Of a DNA stretch of 64,000 bases, positions 8,263 to 16,589 are shown in pieces. The notes beneath the pieces were generated by a model. It was not told where the DNA came from, ran no database searches, and saw nothing but the letters and a program-made list of their open reading frames with translations. Source of the DNA: Oceanococcus sp964629015. Its GTDB lineage: Bacteria > Pseudomonadota > Gammaproteobacteria > Nevskiales > Oceanococcaceae. Position numbers and translations under genes: made by a program. The stretch covers positions 1 through 64,000 of the forward strand of contig CAZVMN010000013.1 in NCBI GenBank assembly GCA_964629015.1. Direction: 5' to 3'. The stretch's first letter is position 1. Each line of letters opens with the position of its first letter.

Positions 8263-8876
8263 GCCAGTACCTCATCAATACAGCGTGCGATCTGTTGATG
8301 TACGCCAGCCTCATCAGCCGTGGCATCAATGAGCCGATGCGTTTGCGGTTGCGCCGCGGCGCGTTGGCGAAACGCATCCCGAATGGTTTGCATGCGCGCT
8401 TGGTCGACTCGGTCGAAGCGATTTTCCAGGCCGCGTTGATTGAGGCGCTGTGCGGCCTGTTCAACCGGCAGGTCGAAAATGAAGGTGGCGTCGGGTTGGC
8501 GTCGGACGGCCTTGGCGGTTAAAGCGTCAATCCATTGAGTTTCTGCGCCACCAAGCACACCTTGGTAGATGTGGCTGGAATCGACGAAGCGATCGCACAG
8601 CACGATCTCGCCGCGCTGCAATGCCGGTATAACGGTGTTTTGCATGTGTGCTGCGCGGGCGGCAAAAACAAGCAGCAATTCGGTTTGCAGGGGCATGCCA
8701 TCTGGCCAGTCGCCCAGCATGCATTCGCGAATGCTTTCCGCTAGCGGATTGCCTCCCGGCTCTCGTGTTGCGAGTACGCGCAAACCCTGATCACGCAAGG
8801 CCTCAGCCACATTGGCCAGCGCCGTGGATTTTCCGGCGCCATCCATTCCATCAAAGACAAAGAAATATCCGCTCAT
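8259..8876 (-). CDS. tmk: thymidylate kinase
   Basis: 205 residues, the usual length. It has the P-loop FDGMDGAGKSTAL near the N-terminus, the DR(F/Y) motif in LCDRFVDSSHIYQG (about residues 93-106) and the lid region RGLENRFDR. It phosphorylates dTMP to dTDP in the cytoplasm. The start overlaps the mltG stop by 1 base and the end overlaps holB by 4. Confidence 0.95.
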   Translation of the reverse strand: MSGYFFVFDGMDGAGKSTALANVAEALRDQGLRVLATREPGGNPLAESIRECMLGDWPDGMPLQTELLLVFAARAAHMQNTVIPALQRGEIVLCDRFVDSSHIYQGVLGGAETQWIDALTAKAVRRQPDATFIFDLPVEQAAQRLNQRGLENRFDRVDQARMQTIRDAFRQRAAAQPQTHRLIDATADEAGVHQQIARCIDEVLA

Positions 8877-9889
8877 CAGCGCAGTTGATAGCGGCGGACC
8901 GCCTCGTTGTGTTCATTGAGCGTCGCGCTGAAATGGTGGCGTCCATCGCGACCCGTCGCCACGAAATAGAGCATGTCGGTCTCTTCCGGATCGACCGCGG
9001 CGAAAATCGAGGCGCGCCCGGCAAGGGCGATCGGGCCCGGAGGCAAGCCGTGCCGGGTATAAGTGTTATACGGCGTGTCGCTGCGCAGATCACGACGACG
9101 AAGATTGCCATCAAAACTGTCCCCGAGACCATAGATTACGGTCGGGTCCGTTTGCAGGCGCATGCCTTTGCGTAAGCGGTGGACGAAGACGCCAGCAATC
9201 AGGCGGCGCTCTTCGGCCAGGGCGGTCTCTTTTTCGATGATGGAAGCCAACGTCAGCGCTTGAGCGGGGTTATCCAGCGGCAGATCATCCTGACGTGATG
9301 ACCACGCTTCTTCCAGGGTGAGGTCCAGCGCCTTGCTGGCTTGGCGCAGAAGATCAAGATCAGAAATGCCAGCCGTGTAGGTGTAGGTCTCCGGCAGAAA
9401 CTGCCCTTCTGGGTCTGTGCCGGGCTTGCCCAGAGTCTCCATCAGCTTGGCGTCGTCCCAGTCCGCAGTTTGTTGTTGCAAACGCGGCTGTTCGCGCAAG
9501 GCGCCACGCAGTTGTTTGTAGGTCCAGCCTTCAATGATGGTCAGACGGTAAGTAATGACGTCGCCGGCGCGGATCATGCGCAAGGCGCCCAGCAGGGTTT
9601 GGCCTGGGCGCAATTCGTACTCGCCCAATTTGAGGTCGCGTGCGCCCGGCTCGATGCGGTTGTGAGCCCGCAGCCACAGTTGATCTCTCAAGCCGTGCGC
9701 CAGCCAGCCACGCTCTGACCAATCACGGACCAGCATGGTTTGGCTGCGGCCCTGGGGCACCTCAATACGTGTCGGCTCGGGCAGGTTCAACGGTGTGCGC
9801 AGAAAACGCAGATAGTCCAGCCACAGCCCAGCGACGGCGACAATGCCCACCAATGCAAGCGTGCTTATGAGAGCTTTGGCTTTAGACAT
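8876..9889 (-). CDS. mltG: endolytic murein transglycosylase MltG
   Basis: 337 residues: an N-terminal membrane helix (about 7-27), a LysM-like segment (about 80-125), then the YceG catalytic domain with LASIIEKETAL, containing the essential Glu, and the conserved RLRKGMRLQTDPTVIYG and PYNTYTRHGLPPGPI stretches. It cleaves nascent glycan strands at the inner membrane to end their elongation. It overlaps pabC by 8 bases; pabC-mltG-tmk-holB is a conserved gammaproteobacterial order. Confidence 0.93.
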   Translation of the reverse strand: MSKAKALISTLALVGIVAVAGLWLDYLRFLRTPLNLPEPTRIEVPQGRSQTMLVRDWSERGWLAHGLRDQLWLRAHNRIEPGARDLKLGEYELRPGQTLLGALRMIRAGDVITYRLTIIEGWTYKQLRGALREQPRLQQQTADWDDAKLMETLGKPGTDPEGQFLPETYTYTAGISDLDLLRQASKALDLTLEEAWSSRQDDLPLDNPAQALTLASIIEKETALAEERRLIAGVFVHRLRKGMRLQTDPTVIYGLGDSFDGNLRRRDLRSDTPYNTYTRHGLPPGPIALAGRASIFAAVDPEETDMLYFVATGRDGRHHFSATLNEHNEAVRRYQLR

Positions 9890-10736
9890 GGTCCCCTTGC
9901 CATGGGTGGTTGATCAGGTCACGAACGTGCTGGAAAGCTACGTTTTCGGCGGGCTTGGCCCACTCGCGAAAGCGCTGGTTCTGCACATCGCGCCATTCTC
10001 GCACAGGCCACAGGCCGATAACCGAGTTGCTCAGTATCATGACCTCGGATTCGAGGAGGTCCTCTCGATTTGGCACAACCGTTTCGACGCGTTGCGCGGT
10101 ATTTTCGAGTAGACCGATGATGCGATCGCGCATCAGTCCCGCGACCCCGCAATGCACGAGCGCTGGCGTATACCAACATCCATCGGCATGCCAAAAAAGA
10201 TTGCTCATGCCGCCACTGATGGGGTGGCCGTCAGCGCTGAACATGAGGCTTTCGTGGCAATCGCTAGGCAACTCGCGTCTGGCCATCACCTGGTCAAGAC
10301 GGTTCAAGTGTTTGATGCCAGCCAACTGCGCGTGGTGGCTGAGCGGCCAGCTTGAGTCGCGAATGACAACACCGTCGCGCCAATGTGAGTCGGGCAGCTT
10401 GGGAAGAGCGCTGGGAGACAGAATCCAACGACACGTGCCCTCGTTGCGCGCATATCCACGCTGACTGTCGCCGGCCGTGATGGTCAGCTTTATCACGCCC
10501 CTTTGAAGCTTGTGCGCCATGTTGTCCATTGCGGCGCTCAGTGTCTGTTCGTCCGGCAGAGGCAACGAGAGCGCGTTTGCATCTGCCCGCAGTTTGCGCA
10601 GTTGCTGGTCTTGGGCCTGGGTTTTGCCGTCCCACACCAGCATGGTGCGAAACACGCCATCGCCGTAGTGCAAACCACGATCAGCGACCGGGAGCGTCAA
10701 ACTGCGCTCCCCGTTGACCACTGGGCGAATACTCAT
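9882..10736 (-). CDS. pabC: aminodeoxychorismate lyase
   Basis: 284 residues of the fold-type IV PLP family (branched-chain aminotransferase-like). Visible signatures are DRGLHYGDGVF at the N-terminus, the PLP-binding Lys in GIKHLNRLDQV (about residues 143-153) and the EVMILSNSVIGLWPV end. It converts 4-amino-4-deoxychorismate to p-aminobenzoate for folate synthesis. The ATG at 10736 overlaps the pabB stop by 4 bases, coupling two consecutive steps of the pathway. Confidence 0.9.
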   Translation of the reverse strand: MSIRPVVNGERSLTLPVADRGLHYGDGVFRTMLVWDGKTQAQDQQLRKLRADANALSLPLPDEQTLSAAMDNMAHKLQRGVIKLTITAGDSQRGYARNEGTCRWILSPSALPKLPDSHWRDGVVIRDSSWPLSHHAQLAGIKHLNRLDQVMARRELPSDCHESLMFSADGHPISGGMSNLFWHADGCWYTPALVHCGVAGLMRDRIIGLLENTAQRVETVVPNREDLLESEVMILSNSVIGLWPVREWRDVQNQRFREWAKPAENVAFQHVRDLINHPWQGDHV

Positions 10737-12037
10737 GTCACTTGCCCCAGCGCGCGCAGCACTCCAGCGGCTTTGGCTTCGGTTTCCGCAGCTTCCTGTG
10801 TGGCGATCGAGTCGGCCACGATGCCGGCGCCGGCATCCAGATGCACATGGCCGTTTTGCCAGACCAGGGTGCGGATCAGGATATTGAAATCCATGCGTCC
10901 GCAATCGGAGATGTAACCGAGGCTGCCGGTGTATGGCCCGCGCTGACGTTGCTCCAGTTCCTGAATAATCTGCATACAGCGGATTTTGGGGCAACCTGTG
11001 ATGGTGCCGCCCGGGAATACCGCGCTGAACAGGTCTCTGGCACTGATGTTTTGCCGCACGTGGCCGCGGACGTTGGACACGATATGGTGGACGCTGGCGT
11101 AGCTCTCCAGCGCCAGCAGTTCGTTGACTTCGACACTGCCACTTTCGCAAATCCGCCCGAGATCGTGACGTTCCAGATCGACCAGCATGATGTGCTCTGC
11201 CCGCTCTTTGGGGTGTGCCATCAATTCATCAATCAGCGCACGATCCTGCCGAGGGTCGCTATGACGCGGCCTTGTGCCGGCGATTGGACGGGTCTCAATC
11301 TGACCGCCGCTGAGCTGAAACAGCCGCTCTGGAGAGGCGCTGGCCAGACTTAGACCCGGTAGCTGTATCGACGCGGAAAAACTCGCGGCATTGCGCAACC
11401 GTAGCCGTGCGTAGGCGTCAAGCATGCGATTGGTATCCATCTCGCCACCATGCCAGCGGCGCGACAGATTGGCCTGATAAATGTCCCCGGCCAGAATGTA
11501 GTCCACGGCTTTGCTGACGGCGTCGTGAAAGGCCTGCTCAGGTTCGCTGGAAAACCGCAGCGCCGTCCACGCGGTCTCCGGCGCATCGGCATTGGCGGCA
11601 CTGACCAGCGCTTGGCTTTCCGCGTTGCTAAGCCCGACAAACCAGGTGCAATTGTCGATATGGTCAACAATCAAGGCCTCATCGCAATAGACCGCGCTGG
11701 CCAATGGGACGTTCGAGGTCTGCAAATCAAGGTCAGGCAGATGGGGCTGCAGCCCCCACGCCGCTTCGTAGGACAGATACACAAACCAACCGCCATCAAA
11801 GGGAACCGGGCTGTCGGCCATTTCAGTTGAGGGGCTTGGCAAACGCGCAAAAAAGTCCGGCAAATCTGCCATTGAGTGGCAGTGACGTTGCGTCGTCGGA
11901 TTGCCCAGCAGCAGGCTGTATCGCCCGATCAGCGGATTGTGCTGTCGGCTTTCCAGCAGGAACGGGAAACGCGCGGTATCAAAGCGATGTATCGGGAACA
12001 GGTCAAGCTGCCCGTCCTGACGGAACACCGCTGGCAC
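10733..12037 (-). CDS. pabB: aminodeoxychorismate synthase component I
   Basis: 434 residues of the anthranilate synthase component I / chorismate-binding family. Conserved blocks are AGDIYQANLSRRW, ASPERLFQLSGGQIETRPIAGT, EHIMLVDLERHDLGRI, FPGGTITGCPKIRCMQII and YTGSLGYIS. The PIAGT form fits PabB rather than TrpE. It aminates chorismate with a glutaminase partner that is not in the window. Translation seems to start at GTG 12037, 7 bases after the fabF stop. Its place between fabF and pabC is an insertion relative to the common order. Confidence 0.88.
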   Translation of the reverse strand: MPAVFRQDGQLDLFPIHRFDTARFPFLLESRQHNPLIGRYSLLLGNPTTQRHCHSMADLPDFFARLPSPSTEMADSPVPFDGGWFVYLSYEAAWGLQPHLPDLDLQTSNVPLASAVYCDEALIVDHIDNCTWFVGLSNAESQALVSAANADAPETAWTALRFSSEPEQAFHDAVSKAVDYILAGDIYQANLSRRWHGGEMDTNRMLDAYARLRLRNAASFSASIQLPGLSLASASPERLFQLSGGQIETRPIAGTRPRHSDPRQDRALIDELMAHPKERAEHIMLVDLERHDLGRICESGSVEVNELLALESYASVHHIVSNVRGHVRQNISARDLFSAVFPGGTITGCPKIRCMQIIQELEQRQRGPYTGSLGYISDCGRMDFNILIRTLVWQNGHVHLDAGAGIVADSIATQEAAETEAKAAGVLRALGQVT

Positions 12038-12044
12038 GATGCGA

Positions 12045-13286
12045 TCAGGCGCGCTGGAAAATCAGCGTGCCGTTGGTGCCGCCAAATCCAAAGGAGTTCG
12101 ACAAAACCACATCCAGCTTCGCCTCACGTGCTGTGTGTGGCACGTAATCCAGATCGCAACCCTCGCCCGGTTGATCCAGATTGATGGTCGGCGGAATCAG
12201 GCTATCGCGCATAGCGAGCAGGCACAGCACCGCTTCCAGACCGCCAGCCGCACCAAGCAGATGCCCGGTCATGGATTTGGTGGAACTCACCGCCAGACTG
12301 TCGGCATGCGCGCCAAAAGTGCGCCGTATGGCTTTGCTTTCGGCCACGTCACCCGCCTGAGTGGAGGTGCCATGGGCGTTGATGTACTGCACGTCCTCGA
12401 CACTGAGGTCGGCGTCGCGCAAGGCGTTTTCCATGCACTTGTAGGCGCCACGACCATCTTCAAGTGGCGAGGTGATGTGATAAGCATCGCCACTCATGCC
12501 GAATCCGGTCAGTTCGGCGTAGATCTTGGCGCCGCGCGCTTTGGCATGTTCGAACTCTTCAAGAACGAGCACGCCGGCACCGTCGCCAAGGACAAAGCCG
12601 TCGCGATCCTGATCCCAGGGGCGGCTGGCCGCCTGCGGATCGTCGTTGCGTTGGGACAAAGCGCGTGCTGCACAGAAGCCCGCCATACCCAGCGGGCTGG
12701 ACCCGGCTTCTGCTCCGCCAGCGATCATCACGTCGGCATCGCCATGGGCGATCAAACGTGCAGACAGACCAATGCAATGGGTCGCGGTTGTGCAGGCGGT
12801 GACAGTCGCCAGATTCGGGCCGGTCAATCCATGCCGAATGGAAATGTTGCCCGAGATCATGTTGATGATGCTGCTCGGTACGAAGAACGGTGAGACTTTG
12901 CGCACACCCTTGTCGAGCAAAACTTGGTGATTCTTTTCAATGTTGCCGATACCGCCGATACCGGAGCCAACGTGCACGCCGATGCGGTCACGGTCGGCGC
13001 TGTCCAGATCCAGGCCGGCGTCTTTGAGCGCTTCATCACTGGCGGCAATGCCATAGTGAATGAATGGATCGCACTTGCGTGCGTCCTTGGGGCTCATGTA
13101 CTGCTCGATATCGAAGCCGCGGACCAATCCAGCGATACGCGTGGGATATGTGCTGGCATCGTAGGTGTCGAGTGGGCCGATACCGCTCTTGCCGGCTTTG
13201 ACCGACGCCCAGGATTCTTCCGCAGTCAAACCAACCGGGGACACGGCCCCAAGGCCGGTCACCACGACGCGTCGTTTCGGCATCAT
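12045..13286 (-). CDS. fabF: beta-ketoacyl-ACP synthase II
   Basis: 413 residues, the normal length. The nucleophile Cys lies in VTACTTATHCIG, and the catalytic His residues lie in INAHGTSTQAGD and STKSMTGHLLGAAGG; the GFGGTNGTL C-terminus is typical. It elongates acyl-ACP with malonyl-ACP in type II fatty-acid synthesis. It follows acpP after a 122-bp gap that holds a strong hairpin, which may set its expression relative to acpP. Confidence 0.95.
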   Translation of the reverse strand: MMPKRRVVVTGLGAVSPVGLTAEESWASVKAGKSGIGPLDTYDASTYPTRIAGLVRGFDIEQYMSPKDARKCDPFIHYGIAASDEALKDAGLDLDSADRDRIGVHVGSGIGGIGNIEKNHQVLLDKGVRKVSPFFVPSSIINMISGNISIRHGLTGPNLATVTACTTATHCIGLSARLIAHGDADVMIAGGAEAGSSPLGMAGFCAARALSQRNDDPQAASRPWDQDRDGFVLGDGAGVLVLEEFEHAKARGAKIYAELTGFGMSGDAYHITSPLEDGRGAYKCMENALRDADLSVEDVQYINAHGTSTQAGDVAESKAIRRTFGAHADSLAVSSTKSMTGHLLGAAGGLEAVLCLLAMRDSLIPPTINLDQPGEGCDLDYVPHTAREAKLDVVLSNSFGFGGTNGTLIFQRA

Positions 13287-13360
13287 TTCAGCACCTCGTC
13301 AAGGTACTTGCTGCTGTTGACGACCCTGTCAGGACGACAGTGCAACAGCGTGGGGAAAGT

Positions 13361-13387
13361 CTCCTGCGCCCCGAAGGGTCGCAGGAG
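13361..13387 (-). terminator. hairpin between acpP and fabF, possible partial terminator
   Basis: A perfect 8-bp stem, CTCCTGCG paired with CGCAGGAG, encloses an inner CCC/GGG pair. On the minus strand it is followed by ACTTTCCCC, a poor U-tract, so read-through into fabF is expected. It could stabilise the acpP message or act as an attenuator. Confidence 0.45.
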
Positions 13388-13408
13388 GGAACAAGAACCG
13401 CAGGTGAC

Positions 13409-13651
13409 TTAGGCGTCGCTTGCGTTGGACTGCACGTAATTCAGCACGTCCTGGAAGGTCACGATTTTTTCCGCTTCTTCGTCAGGAATATCGATTTCGA
13501 ATTCCTCTTCCAGTGCCATTACCAGCTCGACGGTATCGAGCGAATCAGCGCCCAGATCGTCCACGAAGCGGGCTTCGGGCGTGATCTTCTCGATTTCCAC
13601 GCTGAGCTGCTCAGCAATGATCTTTTTGACTCGCTCGTCGATATTACTCAT
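13409..13651 (-). CDS. acpP: acyl carrier protein
   Basis: 80 residues, highly acidic. The phosphopantetheine attachment Ser is at residue 37 in DLGADSLDTVEL, followed by the helix VMALEEEFEIDIPDEEAEK. It carries the growing acyl chain for all Fab enzymes. It lies between fabG and fabF, as in E. coli, and has its own putative promoter and a following hairpin, which fits the high ACP level cells need. Confidence 0.97.
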   Translation of the reverse strand: MSNIDERVKKIIAEQLSVEIEKITPEARFVDDLGADSLDTVELVMALEEEFEIDIPDEEAEKIVTFQDVLNYVQSNASDA

Positions 13652-13705
13652 CTTGGGTTTGCTCCCTCTCTTGGTAGTAGCGCAGCCTTTCGGACTGCGC
13701 GCGAC

Positions 13706-13735
13706 ATTCTAGTGAATTGCCCCCTGCCCTGCCAG
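13706..13735 (-). promoter_or_regulatory. putative acpP promoter
   Basis: On the minus strand, CTGGCA (13735-13730) and TAGAAT (13711-13706) are separated by 18 bases and lie about 55 bases before the acpP start. The -10 matches the consensus at 5 of 6 positions and the -35 at 4 of 6. It is found by eye only. Confidence 0.35.
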
Positions 13736-13809
13736 CAAACTTGCGGTCATGCCGACACAGCCTGGGATAAGTGATTCGGACTGCAGCGTAAGCTTGGATT
13801 TTAACCCAC

Positions 13810-14544
13810 TCAGGGCATCAACATGCCACCGTTGATGTGCAGGGTTTGTCCGGTGACATAGCCAGCCTCATCGCTGGCCAGATAACTGACCGCGGCGGCC
13901 ACGTCTTCAGCGGCGCCCAGACGGCCCAGCGGTATCTGATCGAGCAACCCGGTTTTGACATCTTCCGGCAGATTCTTGGTCATATCCGTGTCGATAAAGC
14001 CCGGCGCAACAAGGTTGACAGTGATATTGCGTGACGCGACTTCACGCGCCAGCGCTTTGGAAAATCCAACCACACCGGCTTTGGCGGCCGCGTAATTGGT
14101 TTGTCCGGGATTGCCGGAAAAGCCAACCACGGAACTGATGCTGATGATCCGACCCCAGCGTTTTTTCATCATGCCTTTGAGCACCAAGCGGCTCATGCGC
14201 GCAACAGAGACCAGATTGGTGGCGATGATGTCTTCGAAATCGGCATCCTTCATCCGCAACAGCAAAGTGTCTCGCGTGATAGCCGCATTGTTGACCAGAA
14301 TGTCCGGGGTGCCGATGTCGTCGATCAAGGCCTTGCAAGCCTCGGCATCGGTGACGTTCAGGACCCGTCCTTGGCATTCTGGATTGATGGCTTGCAGACG
14401 CGTGGCGATGGCCTGCGCGCCAGACTCGCTGGTGGCCGTGCCAATGACCTGCGCCCCCAGGGCGGCCAGTCGATCGGCAATGGCTTGGCCGATTCCGCGG
14501 CTCGCGCCGGTCACCAGGGCTGTTCTTCCGCTCAGTGCGCTCAT
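13810..14544 (-). CDS. fabG: 3-oxoacyl-ACP reductase
   Basis: 244 residues of the short-chain dehydrogenase family. It has the NADP-binding GASRGIG near residue 16, NNAAITRD, and the catalytic Ser-Tyr-Lys in ISSVVGFSGNPGQTNYAAAK. It reduces beta-ketoacyl-ACP in fatty-acid elongation. The ATG at 14544 overlaps the fabD stop by 4 bases; the open frame continues further upstream but only inside fabD. Confidence 0.95.
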   Translation of the reverse strand: MSALSGRTALVTGASRGIGQAIADRLAALGAQVIGTATSESGAQAIATRLQAINPECQGRVLNVTDAEACKALIDDIGTPDILVNNAAITRDTLLLRMKDADFEDIIATNLVSVARMSRLVLKGMMKKRWGRIISISSVVGFSGNPGQTNYAAAKAGVVGFSKALAREVASRNITVNLVAPGFIDTDMTKNLPEDVKTGLLDQIPLGRLGAAEDVAAAVSYLASDEAGYVTGQTLHINGGMLMP

Positions 14545-15485
14545 GCGCCCTCCTCTGCTGTCATCCATTGTGCGAGTTGTTCGGGTTGCGCCAGACCTTG
14601 AAAAGGCACGTCTTTTACCGTGCGTTTGGCCAGACCACACAGCACTTGACCGGGACCACATTCAAAGCCTTGAGTCACAGCGTAGTCGCGGGCCATACGA
14701 TTCAGGGTGTCGACCCAACGCACGGGTGCGCAGACCTGGCCGGCAATCAAATCCTGGAGCGCGTCATTGTCATCACACACGTCTGCTGTGACGTTGTGCA
14801 ATAGCGGAATGCTGGCGGAGCGCAAGGTCAGCCCAGCCAAAGCCTGTTTGAGCTGATCGCGCACCGGATTCATCAATGCGCTGTGTGCGGGAACGCTGAC
14901 CGGCAAAGCTTTGGCCATGCGTGCGCCAGCAGCCTTGGCGTTGTCCAACAAACGCTGCACCGCGTTCTGGTGGCCGGCCACAACGACTTGGCCTGGCGCA
15001 TTGAAGTTGACCGCCTGCAGGACATCCTCACCGGCGTGGGTTTCACACAGAGAAATGACCGCCGCATCATCCAGTCCAACCACCGCTGCCATACCGCCGA
15101 TTCGCTCCGGCACGGCTTCCTGCATCCAAGCGCCGCGCTGTTGGACCAAGCGCACCGCATCCGCAAAAGTCATGACCTCGGCGGCCACCAAGGCGGCGTA
15201 TTCACCCAGGCTGTGGCCAGCGACAACGGCGGGTTTTGGGCCACCGGCGTCCAGCCAGGCGCGCCAGATCGCAACATCTGCCACCAGCATCGCCGGCTGG
15301 GTGTTGGCGGTGCGATTGAGCTCATCCTCCGGCCCTTGGGCAATCAGGTCGGCGAGGTCGAAGCCAATCGCTTCGTTCGCCTCGTCCAGCGTATCGCGCA
15401 CAACCTGACTGTGGCTGGCCCAGGTGTCCAACATGCCGAGGCTCTGCGAACCCTGGCCGGGGAAAACAAAAGCATATGCGCTCAA
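14541..15485 (-). CDS. fabD: malonyl-CoA:ACP transacylase
   Basis: About 314 residues. AFVFPGQGSQ marks the N-terminus, the catalytic Ser is in GHSLGEYAAL and the partner His in PVSVPAHSALM. It moves malonyl groups from CoA to ACP. No ATG precedes the conserved N-terminus. A TTG at 15485 with AGGAG 9 bases upstream gives the protein MSAYAFVFPGQG and lies directly after the rhombosortase stop, so I choose it. The usual upstream neighbours plsX and fabH are absent. Confidence 0.93.
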   Translation of the reverse strand: MSAYAFVFPGQGSQSLGMLDTWASHSQVVRDTLDEANEAIGFDLADLIAQGPEDELNRTANTQPAMLVADVAIWRAWLDAGGPKPAVVAGHSLGEYAALVAAEVMTFADAVRLVQQRGAWMQEAVPERIGGMAAVVGLDDAAVISLCETHAGEDVLQAVNFNAPGQVVVAGHQNAVQRLLDNAKAAGARMAKALPVSVPAHSALMNPVRDQLKQALAGLTLRSASIPLLHNVTADVCDDNDALQDLIAGQVCAPVRWVDTLNRMARDYAVTQGFECGPGQVLCGLAKRTVKDVPFQGLAQPEQLAQWMTAEEGA

Positions 15486-15486
15486 A

Positions 15487-16113
15487 TCAAAGGTCTCCTG
15501 AGTATGTTGGTGAGCCAAACCATCGTTGCCAGAGGCCAGCGCTTGCCAAGTAAATGACAGCGCACAAAGCACCGTAGCTGTGCGCTTCAACCAGCACGGG
15601 CGCACCGACCAACTCTTCGTTGCTGGTGATGGGGCCATTGAAATGCTCCCATATCAGCTTGCTGATGAGCACTATCAAAAGTAAAGGTGCCAGTTTGTCG
15701 CCCTGTCGGAACAGCCACCAGAACCCCAGCACGAACAATCCATGCAGTGTGCCTGATAACCCGACATACCAGCCCAGATCGGGCAAGAGCCAGAGCATAA
15801 GCGCACTGATACCCAGACTGATGACAAGCAGCCGCCAAGCCCAGCGCCACAGGGGTATTGGCTCCGGAAAGAGCAAGGCGATGAGCACCAATCCCGCCAC
15901 ATTTAATAGGGTGTGCGCGATACTGGCGTGGACCAGATGGCCGGTGAGAACGCGCCACCATTGACCGGCGAAAATCGCTGAGCGGTCGTAACGCAACAGC
16001 TCAGTAACCGCGTCGCCTCCCAGACTCAGGGCACCAATTAACAATGCCATGGTCATACACGCCATCGCCGCACGGCGGTCTTCAAACCAGCGATCGATTA
16101 TCATTAGGCTCAT
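15487..16113 (-). CDS. rrtA: rhombosortase (rhomboid-family GlyGly-CTERM protease)
   Basis: 208 residues with about six membrane helices. Family marks are QWWRVLTGHLVHASIAHTLLN (helix 2 region), the catalytic Ser (about residue 120) in VGLSGTLHG and the catalytic His (about 178) in EAHSYGAL; the SKLIWEHFNG helix is typical of rhombosortases rather than ordinary rhomboid proteases. These enzymes cleave proteins with a C-terminal GlyGly-CTERM signal, which known cases export by type II secretion. The gene is divergent from gspG with no gap between starts (ATG 16113 or 16104) and reads into fabD. A likely substrate is encoded at 1383-5237. Confidence 0.88.
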   Translation of the reverse strand: MSLMIIDRWFEDRRAAMACMTMALLIGALSLGGDAVTELLRYDRSAIFAGQWWRVLTGHLVHASIAHTLLNVAGLVLIALLFPEPIPLWRWAWRLLVISLGISALMLWLLPDLGWYVGLSGTLHGLFVLGFWWLFRQGDKLAPLLLIVLISKLIWEHFNGPITSNEELVGAPVLVEAHSYGALCAVIYLASAGLWQRWFGSPTYSGDL

Positions 16114-16123
16114 GGCTTCTTAT

Positions 16124-16579
16124 ATGCGAACAAAACCGATGCTTCCTTCCCGTTCACAGGGCTTTACGCTGATCGAAATCATGGTCGTGGTGGTGATTCT
16201 GGCGATCCTGGCTGCGGCCGTTGTGCCGCGCATTATGGACCGACCTGACGAAGCGCGCGTAACCAAAGCTAAGCAGGATATCCGCGTCCTGGAAAGCGCG
16301 CTGGAACTCTACCGCCTCGACAACTTCAATTATCCGAGCACCCAGCAAGGCTTGGAGGCATTGGTGCAAAAGCCCAGTGGTGACCCGCCTGCACCCAACT
16401 GGAAGCGTGGCGGCTACATCAAAGCCATGCCGAAAGATCCTTGGGGTAACGAGTATCAGTTCCTCAATCCGGGTGTGAAGTCAGAAATCGACATTTTCTC
16501 TTACGGCGCGGATGGTCGACCCGGCGGCAGTGACACCGCTGCGGACATCGGCAACTGGACCGAAGACAAAGCTTCCTGA
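16124..16579 (+). CDS. gspG: type II secretion major pseudopilin GspG
   Basis: 151 residues. A short basic leader ends at Gly, followed by FTLIEIMVVVVILAILAAAVVP, the prepilin peptidase site and hydrophobic spine. The globular part has the GspG landmarks YRLDNFNYPSTQQGLEAL and PKDPWGNEYQ, with the calcium-site region near FSYGADGRPGG. It forms the pseudopilus shaft. The start is uncertain: ATGs at 16112, 16124 and 16139 are possible and none has an ideal ribosome binding site. It is the first gene of gspGHIJKLMN. Confidence 0.93.
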   Translation: MRTKPMLPSRSQGFTLIEIMVVVVILAILAAAVVPRIMDRPDEARVTKAKQDIRVLESALELYRLDNFNYPSTQQGLEALVQKPSGDPPAPNWKRGGYIKAMPKDPWGNEYQFLNPGVKSEIDIFSYGADGRPGGSDTAADIGNWTEDKAS

Positions 16580-16589
16580 GGCGGCTGTG

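Noticed and set aside
15486..15638. Upstream extension of fabD
   Set aside because: It is a shadow of the rhombosortase gene; the conserved FabD start is explained by TTG 15485.
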